Shown: positions 1-11,248, counted from the stretch's first letter. The stretch: DNA of 64,000 bases from CAVUCH01 sp963739995 (GCA_963739995.1 CAVUCH010000013.1:124001-188000), one strand, 5' to 3'. Notes: generated by a model not told the origin, from the letters alone. Translations and numbers: made by a program.

Positions 1-1
1 T

Positions 2-394
2 CGCGTGCGCGTCGGCCCGTACTACACGAACACGCGCGAAGGGCTGCGCCTGGCCCGCCGCATCCTGGAACGGCAGCGCAAGGACATGCGGCAGATCATC
101 ATGATCACGGATGGCAAGCCGTCGGCACTCACCCAGCCGGACGGCCGGATATACCGCAATGCCTTCGGCCTCGACCCGCTGGTTGTCACCGAAACGCTGC
201 GCGAGGTGGCGCACTGCCGCAAAGCCGGCATCCAGATCAACACCTTCATGCTGGCGCGCGACTACGACCTGGTGAGCTTCGTCCGACGCGTCGCCGAAAT
301 CTGCCGGGGCAAAGCTTACTTCACCACGCCGCACACGCTGGGGCAGTACGTGCTGATGGACTACGTCGATAAGAAGACCCGGACCGTTCACTGA
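2..394 (+). CDS. VWA-domain protein, C-terminal part (cut by window edge)
   Basis: This is the 3' end of a gene that begins before the window; the frame is open to base 2, so the first in-frame GTG (base 5) is probably not the true start. The visible ~130 residues match the second half of a von Willebrand factor A domain: the strand IIMITDGKPS carries the typical 'TDG' of the MIDAS fold, followed by a helix and the strand INTFMLARD, then a helix ending before the stop. Such proteins usually sit beside MoxR-type AAA+ ATPases and act in metal-ion-dependent protein binding or chaperoning. The partner genes would lie upstream, outside the window. The family is fairly secure; the specific role is not known. 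Confidence 0.75.
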   Translation, partial: RVRVGPYYTNTREGLRLARRILERQRKDMRQIIMITDGKPSALTQPDGRIYRNAFGLDPLVVTETLREVAHCRKAGIQINTFMLARDYDLVSFVRRVAEICRGKAYFTTPHTLGQYVLMDYVDKKTRTVH

Positions 395-413
395 CGCCTC
401 GGTCCGGGCAAAC

Positions 414-576
414 CAATGCACAATGCACAATGCACAATGCACACATCAGTCAGCGGGCTGCGGACTCGTAAGACTGCCATGAACCCAACGACGCCCGCGC
501 GCGCGCGACGCCACACACCGATGTTGATGCCCTGTGCGCCAATGATTGTGCATGGTGCATCATGCATTGTGCATTG
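414..576. repeat. Period-7 inverted-arm element, CAATGCA family
   Basis: The left arm (414-441) is four perfect tandem copies of the heptamer CAATGCA. The right arm (about 544-576) carries its reverse complement, TGCATTG, twice perfectly (563-576) with degenerate copies before it. About 100 bp of unrelated sequence lies between. It fills the gap between the VWA gene and the LON-domain gene. The same family recurs near 41.7, 49.4 and 50.0 kb. Confidence 0.8.
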
Positions 577-593
577 CTGACAGGAACGCCCCC

Positions 594-1226
594 ATGCTCC
601 CCCTCGACCTCCCGCTCTTCCCGCTTCCGAACGTCGTCCTCTTCCCGGACGTGTGCCTGCCGCTCCGGATCTTCGAGCCCCGGTACCGACAGATGCTTGC
701 GGCGGCGCTGAATGGCGACCGGATGATCGGAATGGCCTTGCTGAAGGCAGGCTACGACACGGAGTACGAGGGACGCCCCCCGGTTTACGAAGTCGGATGC
801 GCCGGCCTGATCACACACGCCGAGCAGCTCGAGGACGGCGGATCCAATATCATGCTGCACGGCATCCAGCGGTTCCGGATCGTCGCCGAGAACCACGAAC
901 TGGCGTTCCGCCGCGCACGGGTCGATGCCTTGCTCGACCCGCTCACCGCGGATGACCGTCCGGCCCTGCGCGACGCGCGACACCGGCTCGAGGCGCTGGT
1001 TGGCCCGGTGGTCGAAGGCGCGGGGGCCGAGGTGCACATCCCCCCGACAATTCCAGACCACGAGCTCGTGAATGCCCTCGCGCAGTACCTCCCTCTGGAC
1101 GCCGTCGAAAAGCAGGCGCTGCTCGAACGCGATGGAGTGCTCGCGCGCTGCAGCGGCCTCATCGAGCTCCTCGAGATGAAGGTGCTCCTCGTCCGGAACT
1201 GCCGGGCGTCCTCGTTCAGGCAGTAG
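594..1226 (+). CDS. LON peptidase substrate-binding-domain protein
   Basis: A 210-residue stand-alone LON N-terminal (PUA-like) domain. The start is typical of the family: MLPLDLPLFPLPNVVLFP, then PLRIFEPRYRQM. No AAA+ or protease domain follows, so it is not Lon protease itself. Small LON-domain proteins of about 200 residues are widespread and of uncertain function, probably substrate or ligand recognition. An upstream in-frame ATG at 546 would add 16 residues encoded by the TGCATTG repeat arm; the start at 594 fits the family N-terminus and has AGGAA just upstream. No operon partner is evident. Confidence 0.85.
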   Translation: MLPLDLPLFPLPNVVLFPDVCLPLRIFEPRYRQMLAAALNGDRMIGMALLKAGYDTEYEGRPPVYEVGCAGLITHAEQLEDGGSNIMLHGIQRFRIVAENHELAFRRARVDALLDPLTADDRPALRDARHRLEALVGPVVEGAGAEVHIPPTIPDHELVNALAQYLPLDAVEKQALLERDGVLARCSGLIELLEMKVLLVRNCRASSFRQ

Positions 1227-1232
1227 ACACGC

Positions 1233-1468
1233 CAGGCTACAGGCCGCAGGCCGCAGGCTGCAGGCCTGGCAGGCGCCAGGCACTTCGGGCCGTGTTTGGG
1301 TTCGGCGATACGGGGGATTTTTCCACAGACTGCGGATTTATTCCTCCTCGACTGCCGTGCGTCGGACGCGATCGCTGGAGATCGGGCACGAGGCTGGCGA
1401 GCCTCAATACCTCCTTTACTTGGCATGTTGTTACAGGCCCGCAACCTGGAGCCCGGAGCCTGCAGCCG
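1233..1468. repeat. Period-7 inverted-arm element, GGCTGCA/GGCTCCA family
   Basis: The left arm (1233-1274) reads as successive heptamers AGGCTAC, AGGCCGC, AGGCCGC, AGGCTGC. The right arm (1435-1468) is the complement in style (GGAGCCCGGAGCCTGCAGCC). About 160 bp lies between, with no convincing gene. The element fills most of the 290-bp gap between the LON-domain gene and the metal-efflux operon. Related arms occur at 46.86 kb and 48.23 kb. Confidence 0.7.
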
Positions 1469-1518
1469 AACAACCCGTCGTGTCCCTGGCACCCCTTGTG
1501 CGACACTGAGAGTGTCCG

Positions 1519-1911
1519 ATGCCTCGACGCCCCCTCGCCTCGCTGTTGACGGTGCTCCTGCTGCTGGGCGGGATGATTCCCGCGCCAGGAGAAATGTCTG
1601 CGAGCGGTGGTGCCCACGCGTGCTGTCGCACCATGCAGGCGGCCGCACCCCGCGACGGGTGTCCGCAGGCGGCTGCCCCGAAAATGCGGTGCTGCGCGCC
1701 GCCTGAGGACCGTGGGTCAGAGAACCCGGCGCCCCCGGCGCCCGGGACCACGTCCCACCAGCCTGATTTCACGGTGCTCAAAGGCCACGCGGCCCACGTG
1801 CCGGGTTTGCCGGCCCTCGCCGGGGCGTCCGTCGCGCACGCATTCGAGTCTGCCCGGCTGAAACTGCCCCACGCGCGGCTGTACCTCCGACATCTCGTCC
1901 TGCTCGTCTGA
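1519..1911 (+). CDS. Small Cys-rich secreted protein at head of metal-efflux operon
   Basis: A 130-residue protein with a clear signal peptide (LASLLTVLLLLGGMIPAPG). The mature part is rich in Ala/Pro and contains paired cysteines (HACCR near residue 35, MRCC near 57) plus several histidines. I do not recognise a named family. Its position, 125 bp before a TolC/CusC-like gene and followed by CusB- and CusA-like genes in the same direction, together with the Cys pairs, suggests a periplasmic metal-binding or sensing accessory. That role is an inference from context only. The Cys-poor C-terminal half (VAHAFESARLKLPHARLYLR) has no recognisable motif. Confidence 0.6.
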   Translation: MPRRPLASLLTVLLLLGGMIPAPGEMSASGGAHACCRTMQAAAPRDGCPQAAAPKMRCCAPPEDRGSENPAPPAPGTTSHQPDFTVLKGHAAHVPGLPALAGASVAHAFESARLKLPHARLYLRHLVLLV

Positions 1912-2036
1912 TCTCATCCCGCACAGAGTCCTGATTTGGCCGTCGTGCGCGACGTGTGCATGAGCCCACGCGCCCCCGACCAAGTCGCCGGCTGACCTTC
2001 GTCAGACAGGCCTTCGGGCCTGCGGGTGGATTGACC

Positions 2037-3467
2037 ATGTCTGTTGCCGCGCACGTGCGCGCACTGCTCTCGCTGTTCCTGTTCTTCGGCAGTGCCGGCG
2101 CCACCTTCGGTCAGGGTGTCACCGCGTTCGCGCCCCCCTTCGCGTGGGACGGTCGCCCGCTCACGCTCGCAGACGCACTTCGTGAAGGGCTCGACGCGAA
2201 CGCAGGTCTCGAGCTCGCCCGCGCACGTGTGGCGCCGCTCGCAGAGCGTCCCCCCCAGGAGCGCTCGTTGATGCCGCCGCGGGTCGAGGCGCAGGTCTGG
2301 CAACTGCCGATCACGACGCTGAACCCCGCCAACGCGGACATGTACATGTTGACGCTTGAACAGGAGTTTCCCGGCCGCGGGAAGCGCGGGCTGCGCGCGA
2401 CCACTGCCGCACGGGAGCTGGCCGTCGCTTCAGCGGAGTTGGACGCGCAGCGGCTCGAGCTCGCTGGAGCGATCCGGCGCGGGTACGTGACGCTCGCGCT
2501 CGCCCGCCGCGACCTGGTGGCAGCGTTCGAGACCGGCAGGGCGCTGGAGCAGCTCGTCGACCTGGCGCAGACGATCTATGCCACTGGCAGTGGATCGCAG
2601 GTGGCCGTCGTCAAGGCACTGCTCGAGGTCAGCCGCCTGCAGGAGCGCATCGCCCTGCTCGCCGGCGAGGAGCGGATGAGTGTCGCGCGCCTGAACACCC
2701 TGCTCGGACGCAGGCCTGACGGGGCGATTGGATCGCTCGAGGAGCCGCGGGCGGATACGAGGACGGGAGGCGCGAGCAACCCGGTAGACGGGGCCGTCGA
2801 CCGCCACCCAGCCGTGCGTGCCGCGCGGGCAGCCGTGAGCCAGACGCAGTCGGCCTTCACCCTCGCAGAACAGGAACGCAGGCCCGACTGGATGGTTCAG
2901 GGCGGCTACATGCTCACGCCTGGCGAAGCCGGCGCGTGGACCGCGCGCGTGGGGATCACGTGGCCCACGGCCCCCTGGGCACGGCGACGGTTGGACGCCT
3001 CGATTACGGAGGCCGCGCGCCGTCGCGATGCCGCTGCCGCCGCGGTTGCGGCCGCCGAGTCACGTGTCCGCCTGGTGGCGGCGGAAGCGGCCGCGCGCGT
3101 GGACGCAGCCGCGGAGCGACTGGCCGTGCTGCGGGGCGCACTCCTGCCACAGGCCGAGCACCTGGTCGAAGCCACGCGCGTCGCGTTTGGCAATGCGCAA
3201 GGCAGCATGGGCGACGCGCTCGAGGCGCGGCTGCTGCTGCTGCAGGCGCAGCTCGATGATGCACGCGCCACCCGCGAACTGGAGTTGGCGCGGGCGGACC
3301 TGGCGACGGCCCTCGGAGAAGACCCGTTGGCGGCGAGCGTCAGCGGTCCGCCAGGGACGTCATCATCTCGTGTCAACGACGGCCCGAGCGGACTCGGGCC
3401 GCTACACGGGGCGGCGCGGGTCGTCGGGCAGGTTTCACCCGAGACGTCGGCAAACCGACCGCGCTGA
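2037..3467 (+). CDS. cusC: TolC/CusC-type outer-membrane efflux protein
   Basis: 476 residues with a signal peptide (VRALLSLFLFFGSAGATFG) and the two-repeat coiled-coil architecture of outer-membrane efflux proteins: LTLADALREGLDANAGLELARARV begins repeat one and HPAVRAARAAVSQTQSAFTLAE repeat two, each followed by long Ala/Arg/Glu-rich helices. It would form the outer-membrane channel for the CusBA-like pump encoded downstream. The start at 2037 puts the signal peptide first; an upstream in-frame ATG at 1956 would add 27 residues of non-signal sequence. It is separated by 38 bp from the adaptor gene, consistent with one operon. The symbol reflects operon position; substrate specificity is inferred. 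Confidence 0.85.
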   Translation: MSVAAHVRALLSLFLFFGSAGATFGQGVTAFAPPFAWDGRPLTLADALREGLDANAGLELARARVAPLAERPPQERSLMPPRVEAQVWQLPITTLNPANADMYMLTLEQEFPGRGKRGLRATTAARELAVASAELDAQRLELAGAIRRGYVTLALARRDLVAAFETGRALEQLVDLAQTIYATGSGSQVAVVKALLEVSRLQERIALLAGEERMSVARLNTLLGRRPDGAIGSLEEPRADTRTGGASNPVDGAVDRHPAVRAARAAVSQTQSAFTLAEQERRPDWMVQGGYMLTPGEAGAWTARVGITWPTAPWARRRLDASITEAARRRDAAAAAVAAAESRVRLVAAEAAARVDAAAERLAVLRGALLPQAEHLVEATRVAFGNAQGSMGDALEARLLLLQAQLDDARATRELELARADLATALGEDPLAASVSGPPGTSSSRVNDGPSGLGPLHGAARVVGQVSPETSANRPR

Positions 3468-3505
3468 ACACTGACCACTGAGAACTGTCATACGCAGGCC
3501 CTCTT

Positions 3506-5179
3506 ATGCGCCACTCACATCGCATCTACGTTATCGCGGCGATCGTGCTCGTGCTTGCAGCGACCGCCTTCGTGATTGCCCGGGGCAGGCACGCCATGGC
3601 GGGAAGGGTCGCGCAGAACGAACAGGCGCGAGAGCAGTTCGTCTGTCCGATGCACCCCGACGTCCACCAGGTTCGTCCGGGGCGCTGTCCCATCTGCGGC
3701 ATGGAGCTCGAGCAGGTGTCCGCGTCCGAGCAGAAGACAGCCCACGGGGAAGCGCATGGGGCGCGCGCCGCGGCCACGAACCCCTCACGCCCGACTGCCA
3801 CGCCTCCGGCTGCCGCGGGCGATCCCGAGGCCCGCGCCCCCGTGACAATCGATGGCCGGCGGCAGCAGCTGATCGGTGTGCGAACGGTGATGGTGACCGA
3901 ACAGCCACTCACCCACCGGCTGCGTGCGAAGGGCATTGTGCGATTCGACGAGTCGCGCTGGACGGACGTGAATGTCCGCGCCGAGGGCTGGATACGAAAG
4001 CTGTACGTCGAGCGGACCGGCGAAGCCGTGCGACGCGGACAGCCGCTGCTGGCGATCTACAGCCCGGAGCTGGCCACCGCCCAGGCGGAGTACGTGCTCG
4101 CGCTGCGAACACGCGACGCGATGGCCCGCGGCGGCGCGAGCACCGACCGTCTCGTGGACGCCGCACGGCAACGGCTCGCCCGCTGGGATCTTCCTGACGA
4201 TCACCTCGTCGCGCTGACGGAGCGCCGCGAGGTGGCGCCCCTCATCACCTTCCGCTCGCCCGTGGCTGGCATCGTCATGGAGAAACGCGCGGTCGACGGG
4301 ATGCGCGTGATGCCGGGCGACAGCCTGTACAGGATTGTCGACGCCTCGATGGTGTGGGTGGAGGCGGACGTGTACGAGTCCGACGTGGCGATGGTGCGCA
4401 TGGGGCAGCGTGCAGCGGTGACACTCGACGCGTGGCCTGGCGACACGTTCACCGGACGGGTGAGCTGGATTGCCCCCACGATGGACGAAGGCACCCGCAC
4501 GGCAAAGGTCCGGATTGAGCTGCCAAACCGCGGCGGCAGGCTGAGGCCCGGCATGTTCGCGCAGGCGGAGCTGCTCACGTCGGTACCACGGGGCCCCGTC
4601 ATCCCTGCCGATGCGCTGCTCGATACGGGAGGACGGCAGTTCGTCTTCGTGACCGACGGGAACGGGTACTTCGAGCCCAGACCGATCAAGACCGGCCATC
4701 GCGTCGACGGGCAGGTGCGCGTGCTGGAAGGGTTGCGCACCGGCGAACACGTCGCCGCGAGCGCAACCTTCTTCGTCGACTCGGAGAGCCAGCTTCGTGC
4801 CGCGCTCGAAGGCTACAAGGCGCACCCCCCCGGCGCGGCTCCCGTGCAGGCGAGCGCGGCGGCCGGCGCGGTCGACGTGGCGCTCACGAGCGTGCCGGAT
4901 CCGCCGCGTGCCGGCATGACCCGGTTCCAGGCCGCGGTCACCACGAAAGAGGGCGTGCCCGTCGCCGACGCGACGGTGACGCTCGTCCTCTACATGCCGC
5001 CCATGCCATCGATGAACATGCCCGCCATGCGGAGTGAGGCAGCTCTGGGGCACGCCGGCACGGGCGTGTATCGCGGCAGTCTCGACGTGATGATGACCGG
5101 GCGCTGGGAGGCCACGGTGACGGTCACGCGCGGCACGGAGCGGCTGGCCTCGAAGCAGCTGACGCTCATGGTGCGATGA
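3506..5179 (+). CDS. cusB: Heavy-metal RND periplasmic adaptor (CusB-like) with HMBD and FixH/YtkA-like tail
   Basis: 557 residues. An N-terminal membrane anchor (residues 7-25) is followed by a heavy-metal-binding domain at about 45-68, with the motif CPMHPD and then CPICGMELEQ. The central part is an HlyD/CusB adaptor: barrel-sandwich (VNVRAEGWIRKLYVERTG), alpha-hairpin (ATAQAEYVLALRTRD) and beta-barrel (VWVEADVYESDVAMVRMGQ). The last ~85 residues (from MTRFQAAVTTKEG) resemble the FixH/YtkA-like beta-sandwich, including a Met-rich stretch MPPMPSMNMPAM that could bind Cu(I) or Ag(I). The protein would link the inner-membrane pump to the TolC-like channel and present metal. Cu/Ag is the most likely substrate, but Co/Zn/Cd cannot be excluded. 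Confidence 0.88.
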   Translation: MRHSHRIYVIAAIVLVLAATAFVIARGRHAMAGRVAQNEQAREQFVCPMHPDVHQVRPGRCPICGMELEQVSASEQKTAHGEAHGARAAATNPSRPTATPPAAAGDPEARAPVTIDGRRQQLIGVRTVMVTEQPLTHRLRAKGIVRFDESRWTDVNVRAEGWIRKLYVERTGEAVRRGQPLLAIYSPELATAQAEYVLALRTRDAMARGGASTDRLVDAARQRLARWDLPDDHLVALTERREVAPLITFRSPVAGIVMEKRAVDGMRVMPGDSLYRIVDASMVWVEADVYESDVAMVRMGQRAAVTLDAWPGDTFTGRVSWIAPTMDEGTRTAKVRIELPNRGGRLRPGMFAQAELLTSVPRGPVIPADALLDTGGRQFVFVTDGNGYFEPRPIKTGHRVDGQVRVLEGLRTGEHVAASATFFVDSESQLRAALEGYKAHPPGAAPVQASAAAGAVDVALTSVPDPPRAGMTRFQAAVTTKEGVPVADATVTLVLYMPPMPSMNMPAMRSEAALGHAGTGVYRGSLDVMMTGRWEATVTVTRGTERLASKQLTLMVR

Positions 5180-5180
5180 G

Positions 5181-5359
5181 AGAGGGCTAAAGGCTAAAGG
5201 CTCAGGGCTGAGGGCTAAGGGCTGCGCGTTTACGTATTGGGCAATTCGCGACGGGGTAAAAGGCACAGCAAAGGCGCCGCAACCGCCTTGGCCTTCTGAC
5301 GAGCCTTTAGACCTTGACCTTTAGCCCTTGACCTTTTAGCCCTTCGCCCTTCGCCCTCA
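5181..5359. repeat. Period-7 inverted-arm element, GGCTAAA family
   Basis: The left arm (5181-5223) is purine-rich heptamers (GGGCTAA, AGGCTAA, AGGCTCA, GGGCTGA). The right arm (about 5284-5359) is the pyrimidine-rich complement (CCTTTAG, CCTTGAC, CCTTTAGC, CCCTTCG). About 60 bp lies between. It separates cusB from cusA within an otherwise tight operon, so it should be transcribed and fold into a long imperfect stem. Confidence 0.8.
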
Positions 5360-5370
5360 GGGACGAACCC

Positions 5371-8300
5371 ATGATTGAACGACTCATCTTCTGGTGCACG
5401 CATAACCGCGTGCTGGTGTTCATCGGGGCGCTGGCGCTGACCGTCTGGGGCAGCTGGGCGATGCTCCACACCCCGCTCGATGCGGTGCCGGACATCTCGG
5501 ACGTGCAGGTGATCATCGCGACCGAATGGGCCGGCCGCAGTCCGGATCTGATCGAAGACCAGATCACCTATCCGCTCGTGACGGCGCTCGTGCCGACACC
5601 GAAAGTGAAGGCGGTACGCGGCTTCACCGACTTCGGCATCTCGTACGTCTACGTCATCTTCGACGACAACACCGACATCTACTGGGCCCGCAGCCGTGTC
5701 GTCGAGTACCTGCAGGGGATCCGCGGCCAGCTGCCCGAGGGCGTGAACCCGACCATGGGACCGGACGCGACGGGCGTCGGGTGGGTCTTCCAGTACGCCC
5801 TCGTCGATCGCACCGGGCGGCACACGCTGGCCGACCTGCGCAGCTTCCAGGACTGGTACCTGCGGCGCTGGCTCGCGAGCGTGCCCGGCGTGGCGGAGGT
5901 GGCCACCATCGGCGGGTTCGAGAAGCAGTACCAGGTGAGCCTCGACCCGATACGGCTCGCGTCGTATAAGGTATCGCCGCGCGACGTGGTCAACGCAATC
6001 CAGATGAGCAACAACGATGTCGAGGGGCGGCTGCTCGAGTTCTCCGGGCGCGAGTACATGGTTCGCGGGCGCGGCTACCTCAAGTCGGTGGGCGACATCG
6101 AGTCGGTCGCCGTGAGGGCAAGCGAGCGCGGCACGCCGGTGCGTGTCGGTGACGTGGCGCGCGTTGCCATCGGACCGGAGCTGCGGCGCGGGGCGGCGGA
6201 GCTCGACGGGCAGGGTGAAGCGGTCGGCGGCATCATCGTCATGCGCTTCGGCGAGAACGCCCTCAGGGTCATCGATCGGGTGAAGGCCCGGATGCAGGAT
6301 GTTCAGAAATCACTGCCGGAAGGCGTGGAGATCGTTCCCACCTACGACCGCTCCGGCTTGATTCGCGAGTCGATCGGTACGCTGCGCAGAACGCTGATCG
6401 AAGAAGGTCTCGTCGTGTCGTTCGTCGCGCTGGCGTTTCTGTTCCATTTCCGATCGGCCCTCATCCCCATCATCACGCTGCCCATTGCCGTCCTGGTGTC
6501 CTTCATCCCGATGTACTACCTCGGGGTCACGTCGAACATCATGTCGCTCGGCGGCATCGCGCTGGCAATCGGGGAACTGGTGGACGCGTCGATCGTGATG
6601 GTCGAGAACGCGTACCGGCGGATCAGCGAGCCGGCGGATGGACGTGACGGTCCCGTCCTTTACGATGAGCAGCGGCGAGAGGTGGTCGCTGCGGCGCAGC
6701 AGGTGGGCCGCGCCATCTTCTTCTCGCTCGCCATCATCATCCTGTCGTTCGTTCCGGTGTTCATGCTCGAGGCCCAGGAAGGACGCATGTTCCGGCCGCT
6801 GGCCTACACGAAGACGTTTGCGATGGCGTCCGCGACGGTGCTGTCGATCACGCTGGTGCCGGCGCTCATGACGCTTTTCCTGCGCGGGCGTCGGCTCAGA
6901 TCAGAGGCGGTGAACCCCTTCTACCGGCTGTCGATCGCCATCTATGAGCCGGTCCTGCGGATGGCCCTTCGCTGGAAGTGGACCACGCTCCTCGTCAACA
7001 TGGCGGTGGTGCCGCTGACAATCCCGCTGATTTTTCTCCTGGGAAGCGAGTTCCTGCCACCGCTCTATGAGGGATCGCTGCTCTACATGCCCACGTCGCC
7101 ACCCGGCATGTCCATCACCGAGAGCACGCGGCTGCTGCAGGTGCAGGACAAGATCATCAAGGGGTTTCCCGAAGTGGAGCGTGTCTTCGGCACGATCGGC
7201 CGCGGCACGACGCCCACCGACAACTCGCCGATGGGCATGGTCAACACGACGATCGTGCTGAAGCCGAAGCGCGACTGGCGCGCGGGGATGACCCCGGAGA
7301 GGCTCCAGGCGGAGATGGACGAGGCACTCCAGTTCGCCGGGTTCCCGAACACCTGGACGCAGCCGATCCGGAACCGCCTGGACATGCTCTTCACGGGAAT
7401 CAAGACGCCGGTCGGCATCAAGATTCTCGGGCCGGACCTTGCCGTGGTTCAGCGCCTCGGCCAGCAGATCGAGGGGATCCTCACGGCGGTGGAGGGCACA
7501 CGGAGCGTCTACGCCGAACGCGTGACGCAGGGGTACTTCACCGATATCCAGATCCAGCGCGACGTCATTGCCCGGTACGGGCTGACGATCGAGGGCGTGC
7601 AGGACATCATCCAGACGGCCATCGGCGGCCAGAACGTGACGCGGACGATCGAAGGGCGCGAGCGGTACGCCGTCAACGTGCGGTACGAGCGGGATTATCG
7701 AAGTGACATCGCAGGACTCGAGCGCGTGCTGGTGCCAACGCCGTCTGGCGGCGAGGTGCCGCTCGGGCAGCTTGCGCACATCGTGCTGACGCCCGGGCCG
7801 GCCATGATTCGGGACGAAGGCGGGCAGCTCGCCGGTTACGTGTACGTGGACACGACGACGCGCGATCTCGGCGGCTACGTGGAGCGCGCCCAGGCCGCCG
7901 TCGCGACGGGACTCACCCTGCCGCAGGGGTACACACTGGCCTGGACGGGGCAGTACCAGTTCCAGGTCCGCGCGCGGGAACGGCTGCGCATCCTGCTGCC
8001 GGTGGTCTTCGCGTTGATTCTGCTGCTCCTCTACCTGACGTTCCACTCGTTCGCCGAGGCAGTCATTGTCATGCTGTCGGTGCTCTACGCGATGACCGGC
8101 GGTGTCATCGCCCAATGGTGGCTCGGGTACAACTTTTCGGTGGCCGTGTGGGTGGGCTACATCGCGTTGTACGGCATAGCGGTGCAGACCGGCGTCGTGA
8201 TGGTCGTCTACCTGCACGAAGCGCTCGACGCACGGATCCGCCGCGGCACCGCGCTCACGGAGCAGGACCTCTGGGAAGCGACAATCGCCGGCTCGGTCCT

Positions 8301-8538
8301 GCGGCTGCGCCCTAAGATCATGACCGTGGCCACCACGGTGTTCTCGATCGTCCCGATCATGGCGGCGACGAGCGTGGGCGCGGACATCATGAAGCCGATC
8401 GCCGCGCCCATCCTCGGAGGCATGATCACCTCGACGATCCACGTCCTCATCGTGACGCCCGTCATCTTCTACCTGCTGAAGCTGCGGCTGCTCCGCGGCG
8501 GGAGGCTGGAGGCGTCGAGGATGGGTAGGTACGATTGA
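5371..8538 (+). CDS. cusA: Heavy-metal efflux RND permease (CusA/CzcA family)
   Basis: 1055 residues, the normal length for an HME-RND pump. The N-terminus (IERLIFWCTHNRVLVFIGAL, then DVQVIIATEWAGRSPDLIEDQ) is characteristic of heavy-metal rather than multidrug RND proteins. TM4 carries the charged motif GIALAIGELVDASIVMVENA. Twelve membrane segments and two periplasmic loops follow the standard order, and the C-terminus ends after TM12 (HVLIVTPVIFYLLKLR). It is a proton-driven inner-membrane pump working with the adaptor and channel encoded just upstream. The start at 5371 follows the repeat right arm directly with little room for a ribosome-binding site (CAGGGACGA). Confidence 0.9.
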   Translation: MIERLIFWCTHNRVLVFIGALALTVWGSWAMLHTPLDAVPDISDVQVIIATEWAGRSPDLIEDQITYPLVTALVPTPKVKAVRGFTDFGISYVYVIFDDNTDIYWARSRVVEYLQGIRGQLPEGVNPTMGPDATGVGWVFQYALVDRTGRHTLADLRSFQDWYLRRWLASVPGVAEVATIGGFEKQYQVSLDPIRLASYKVSPRDVVNAIQMSNNDVEGRLLEFSGREYMVRGRGYLKSVGDIESVAVRASERGTPVRVGDVARVAIGPELRRGAAELDGQGEAVGGIIVMRFGENALRVIDRVKARMQDVQKSLPEGVEIVPTYDRSGLIRESIGTLRRTLIEEGLVVSFVALAFLFHFRSALIPIITLPIAVLVSFIPMYYLGVTSNIMSLGGIALAIGELVDASIVMVENAYRRISEPADGRDGPVLYDEQRREVVAAAQQVGRAIFFSLAIIILSFVPVFMLEAQEGRMFRPLAYTKTFAMASATVLSITLVPALMTLFLRGRRLRSEAVNPFYRLSIAIYEPVLRMALRWKWTTLLVNMAVVPLTIPLIFLLGSEFLPPLYEGSLLYMPTSPPGMSITESTRLLQVQDKIIKGFPEVERVFGTIGRGTTPTDNSPMGMVNTTIVLKPKRDWRAGMTPERLQAEMDEALQFAGFPNTWTQPIRNRLDMLFTGIKTPVGIKILGPDLAVVQRLGQQIEGILTAVEGTRSVYAERVTQGYFTDIQIQRDVIARYGLTIEGVQDIIQTAIGGQNVTRTIEGRERYAVNVRYERDYRSDIAGLERVLVPTPSGGEVPLGQLAHIVLTPGPAMIRDEGGQLAGYVYVDTTTRDLGGYVERAQAAVATGLTLPQGYTLAWTGQYQFQVRARERLRILLPVVFALILLLLYLTFHSFAEAVIVMLSVLYAMTGGVIAQWWLGYNFSVAVWVGYIALYGIAVQTGVVMVVYLHEALDARIRRGTALTEQDLWEATIAGSVLRLRPKIMTVATTVFSIVPIMAATSVGADIMKPIAAPILGGMITSTIHVLIVTPVIFYLLKLRLLRGGRLEASRMGRYD

Positions 8539-8550
8539 TCATCGCTGGCG

Positions 8551-8692
8551 CGTGGGCGGTGGGCGGTAGGCGGTCGGCGGGATTGGTCGCGCCGGACCGA
8601 GGAGCAGCCGGCCGAAAGGCGCTGTTTCGCTCCAATTCTGCCTGTCGAGCCGGCTCGCCGACCGCCCACCGCCCCCCGCCTTCCGCCCATTC
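8551..8692. repeat. Period-7 inverted-arm element, GCGGTGG family
   Basis: The left arm (8551-8581) reads GTGGGCG, GTGGGCG, GTAGGCG, GTCGGCG. The right arm (8657-8692) is CCGACCGCCCACCGCC and related units. The loop holds CCGAAAGGCGC (8612-8622) and AATTCTGCCT (8634-8643), a pair also present in the loop of the element at 11.1 kb. Confidence 0.78.
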
Positions 8693-8716
8693 ACCCCTCG
8701 CCACTGCCCCTCCACT

Positions 8717-8783
8717 GAAAATCGGCACCCGGCAGTCTGCCCGGCGCTAGTATTTCGAAAATCGGCCGGTATCCGGCCGATTT
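8717..8783. promoter_or_regulatory. Direct repeat and perfect hairpin between cusA and the radical SAM gene
   Basis: GAAAATCGGC occurs twice, at 8717-8726 and 8757-8766, 40 bp apart. The second copy opens a perfect inverted repeat AAATCGGCCGG-TAT-CCGGCCGATTT (8759-8783, 11-bp arms, 3-bp loop). It could be an operator for the radical SAM gene starting 49 bp later. A terminator is less likely because only TTTCG follows the stem. Confidence 0.45.
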
Positions 8784-8831
8784 CGTGTTCGCATGGCCCG
8801 GTGCCGAGGCGCCAGGCGGGAGACGACATCG

Positions 8832-10895
<2,064 letters not shown>

Positions 10896-10909
10896 AGACC
10901 CGACGGGTT

Positions 10910-10961
10910 GCTCGGTTGCCGGCTGCGGGCTTCCGGCTTCAGCCTCCCGGCTCCGGGCCGG
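10910..10961. repeat. Period-7 repeat arm (CCGGCTT/CGGGCTT units)
   Basis: Just after the radical SAM stop codon the sequence runs CCGGCTG, CGGGCTT, CCGGCTT, CAGCCTC, CCGGCTC in 7-bp steps. The later part is locally self-complementary (CCGGCTCCGGGCCGG). It lies between the stop codon and the terminator. Confidence 0.55.
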
Positions 10962-10980
10962 ATCACCGCAGACACAACCA

Positions 10981-11014
10981 AGGGCGGCGGGGATTTCCCT
11001 GCCGCCCTTTTTTC
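10981..11014 (+). terminator. Rho-independent terminator of the radical SAM gene
   Basis: A GC-rich stem (AGGGCGGC paired with GCCGCCCT, inner GGGA/TCCC) is followed by TTTTTT. It lies 86 bp after the radical SAM stop codon. Confidence 0.88.
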
Positions 11015-11055
11015 GTTCGACACGGCTGCACGCATTTCTCTGAGGGCGGGGTTAC

Positions 11056-11248
<193 letters not shown>

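Noticed and set aside
1292..1706. Overlapping short frames in the gap after the LON-domain gene
   Set aside because: They are composed of repeat-arm sequence and shadows of the Cys-rich gene, with no conserved motif.
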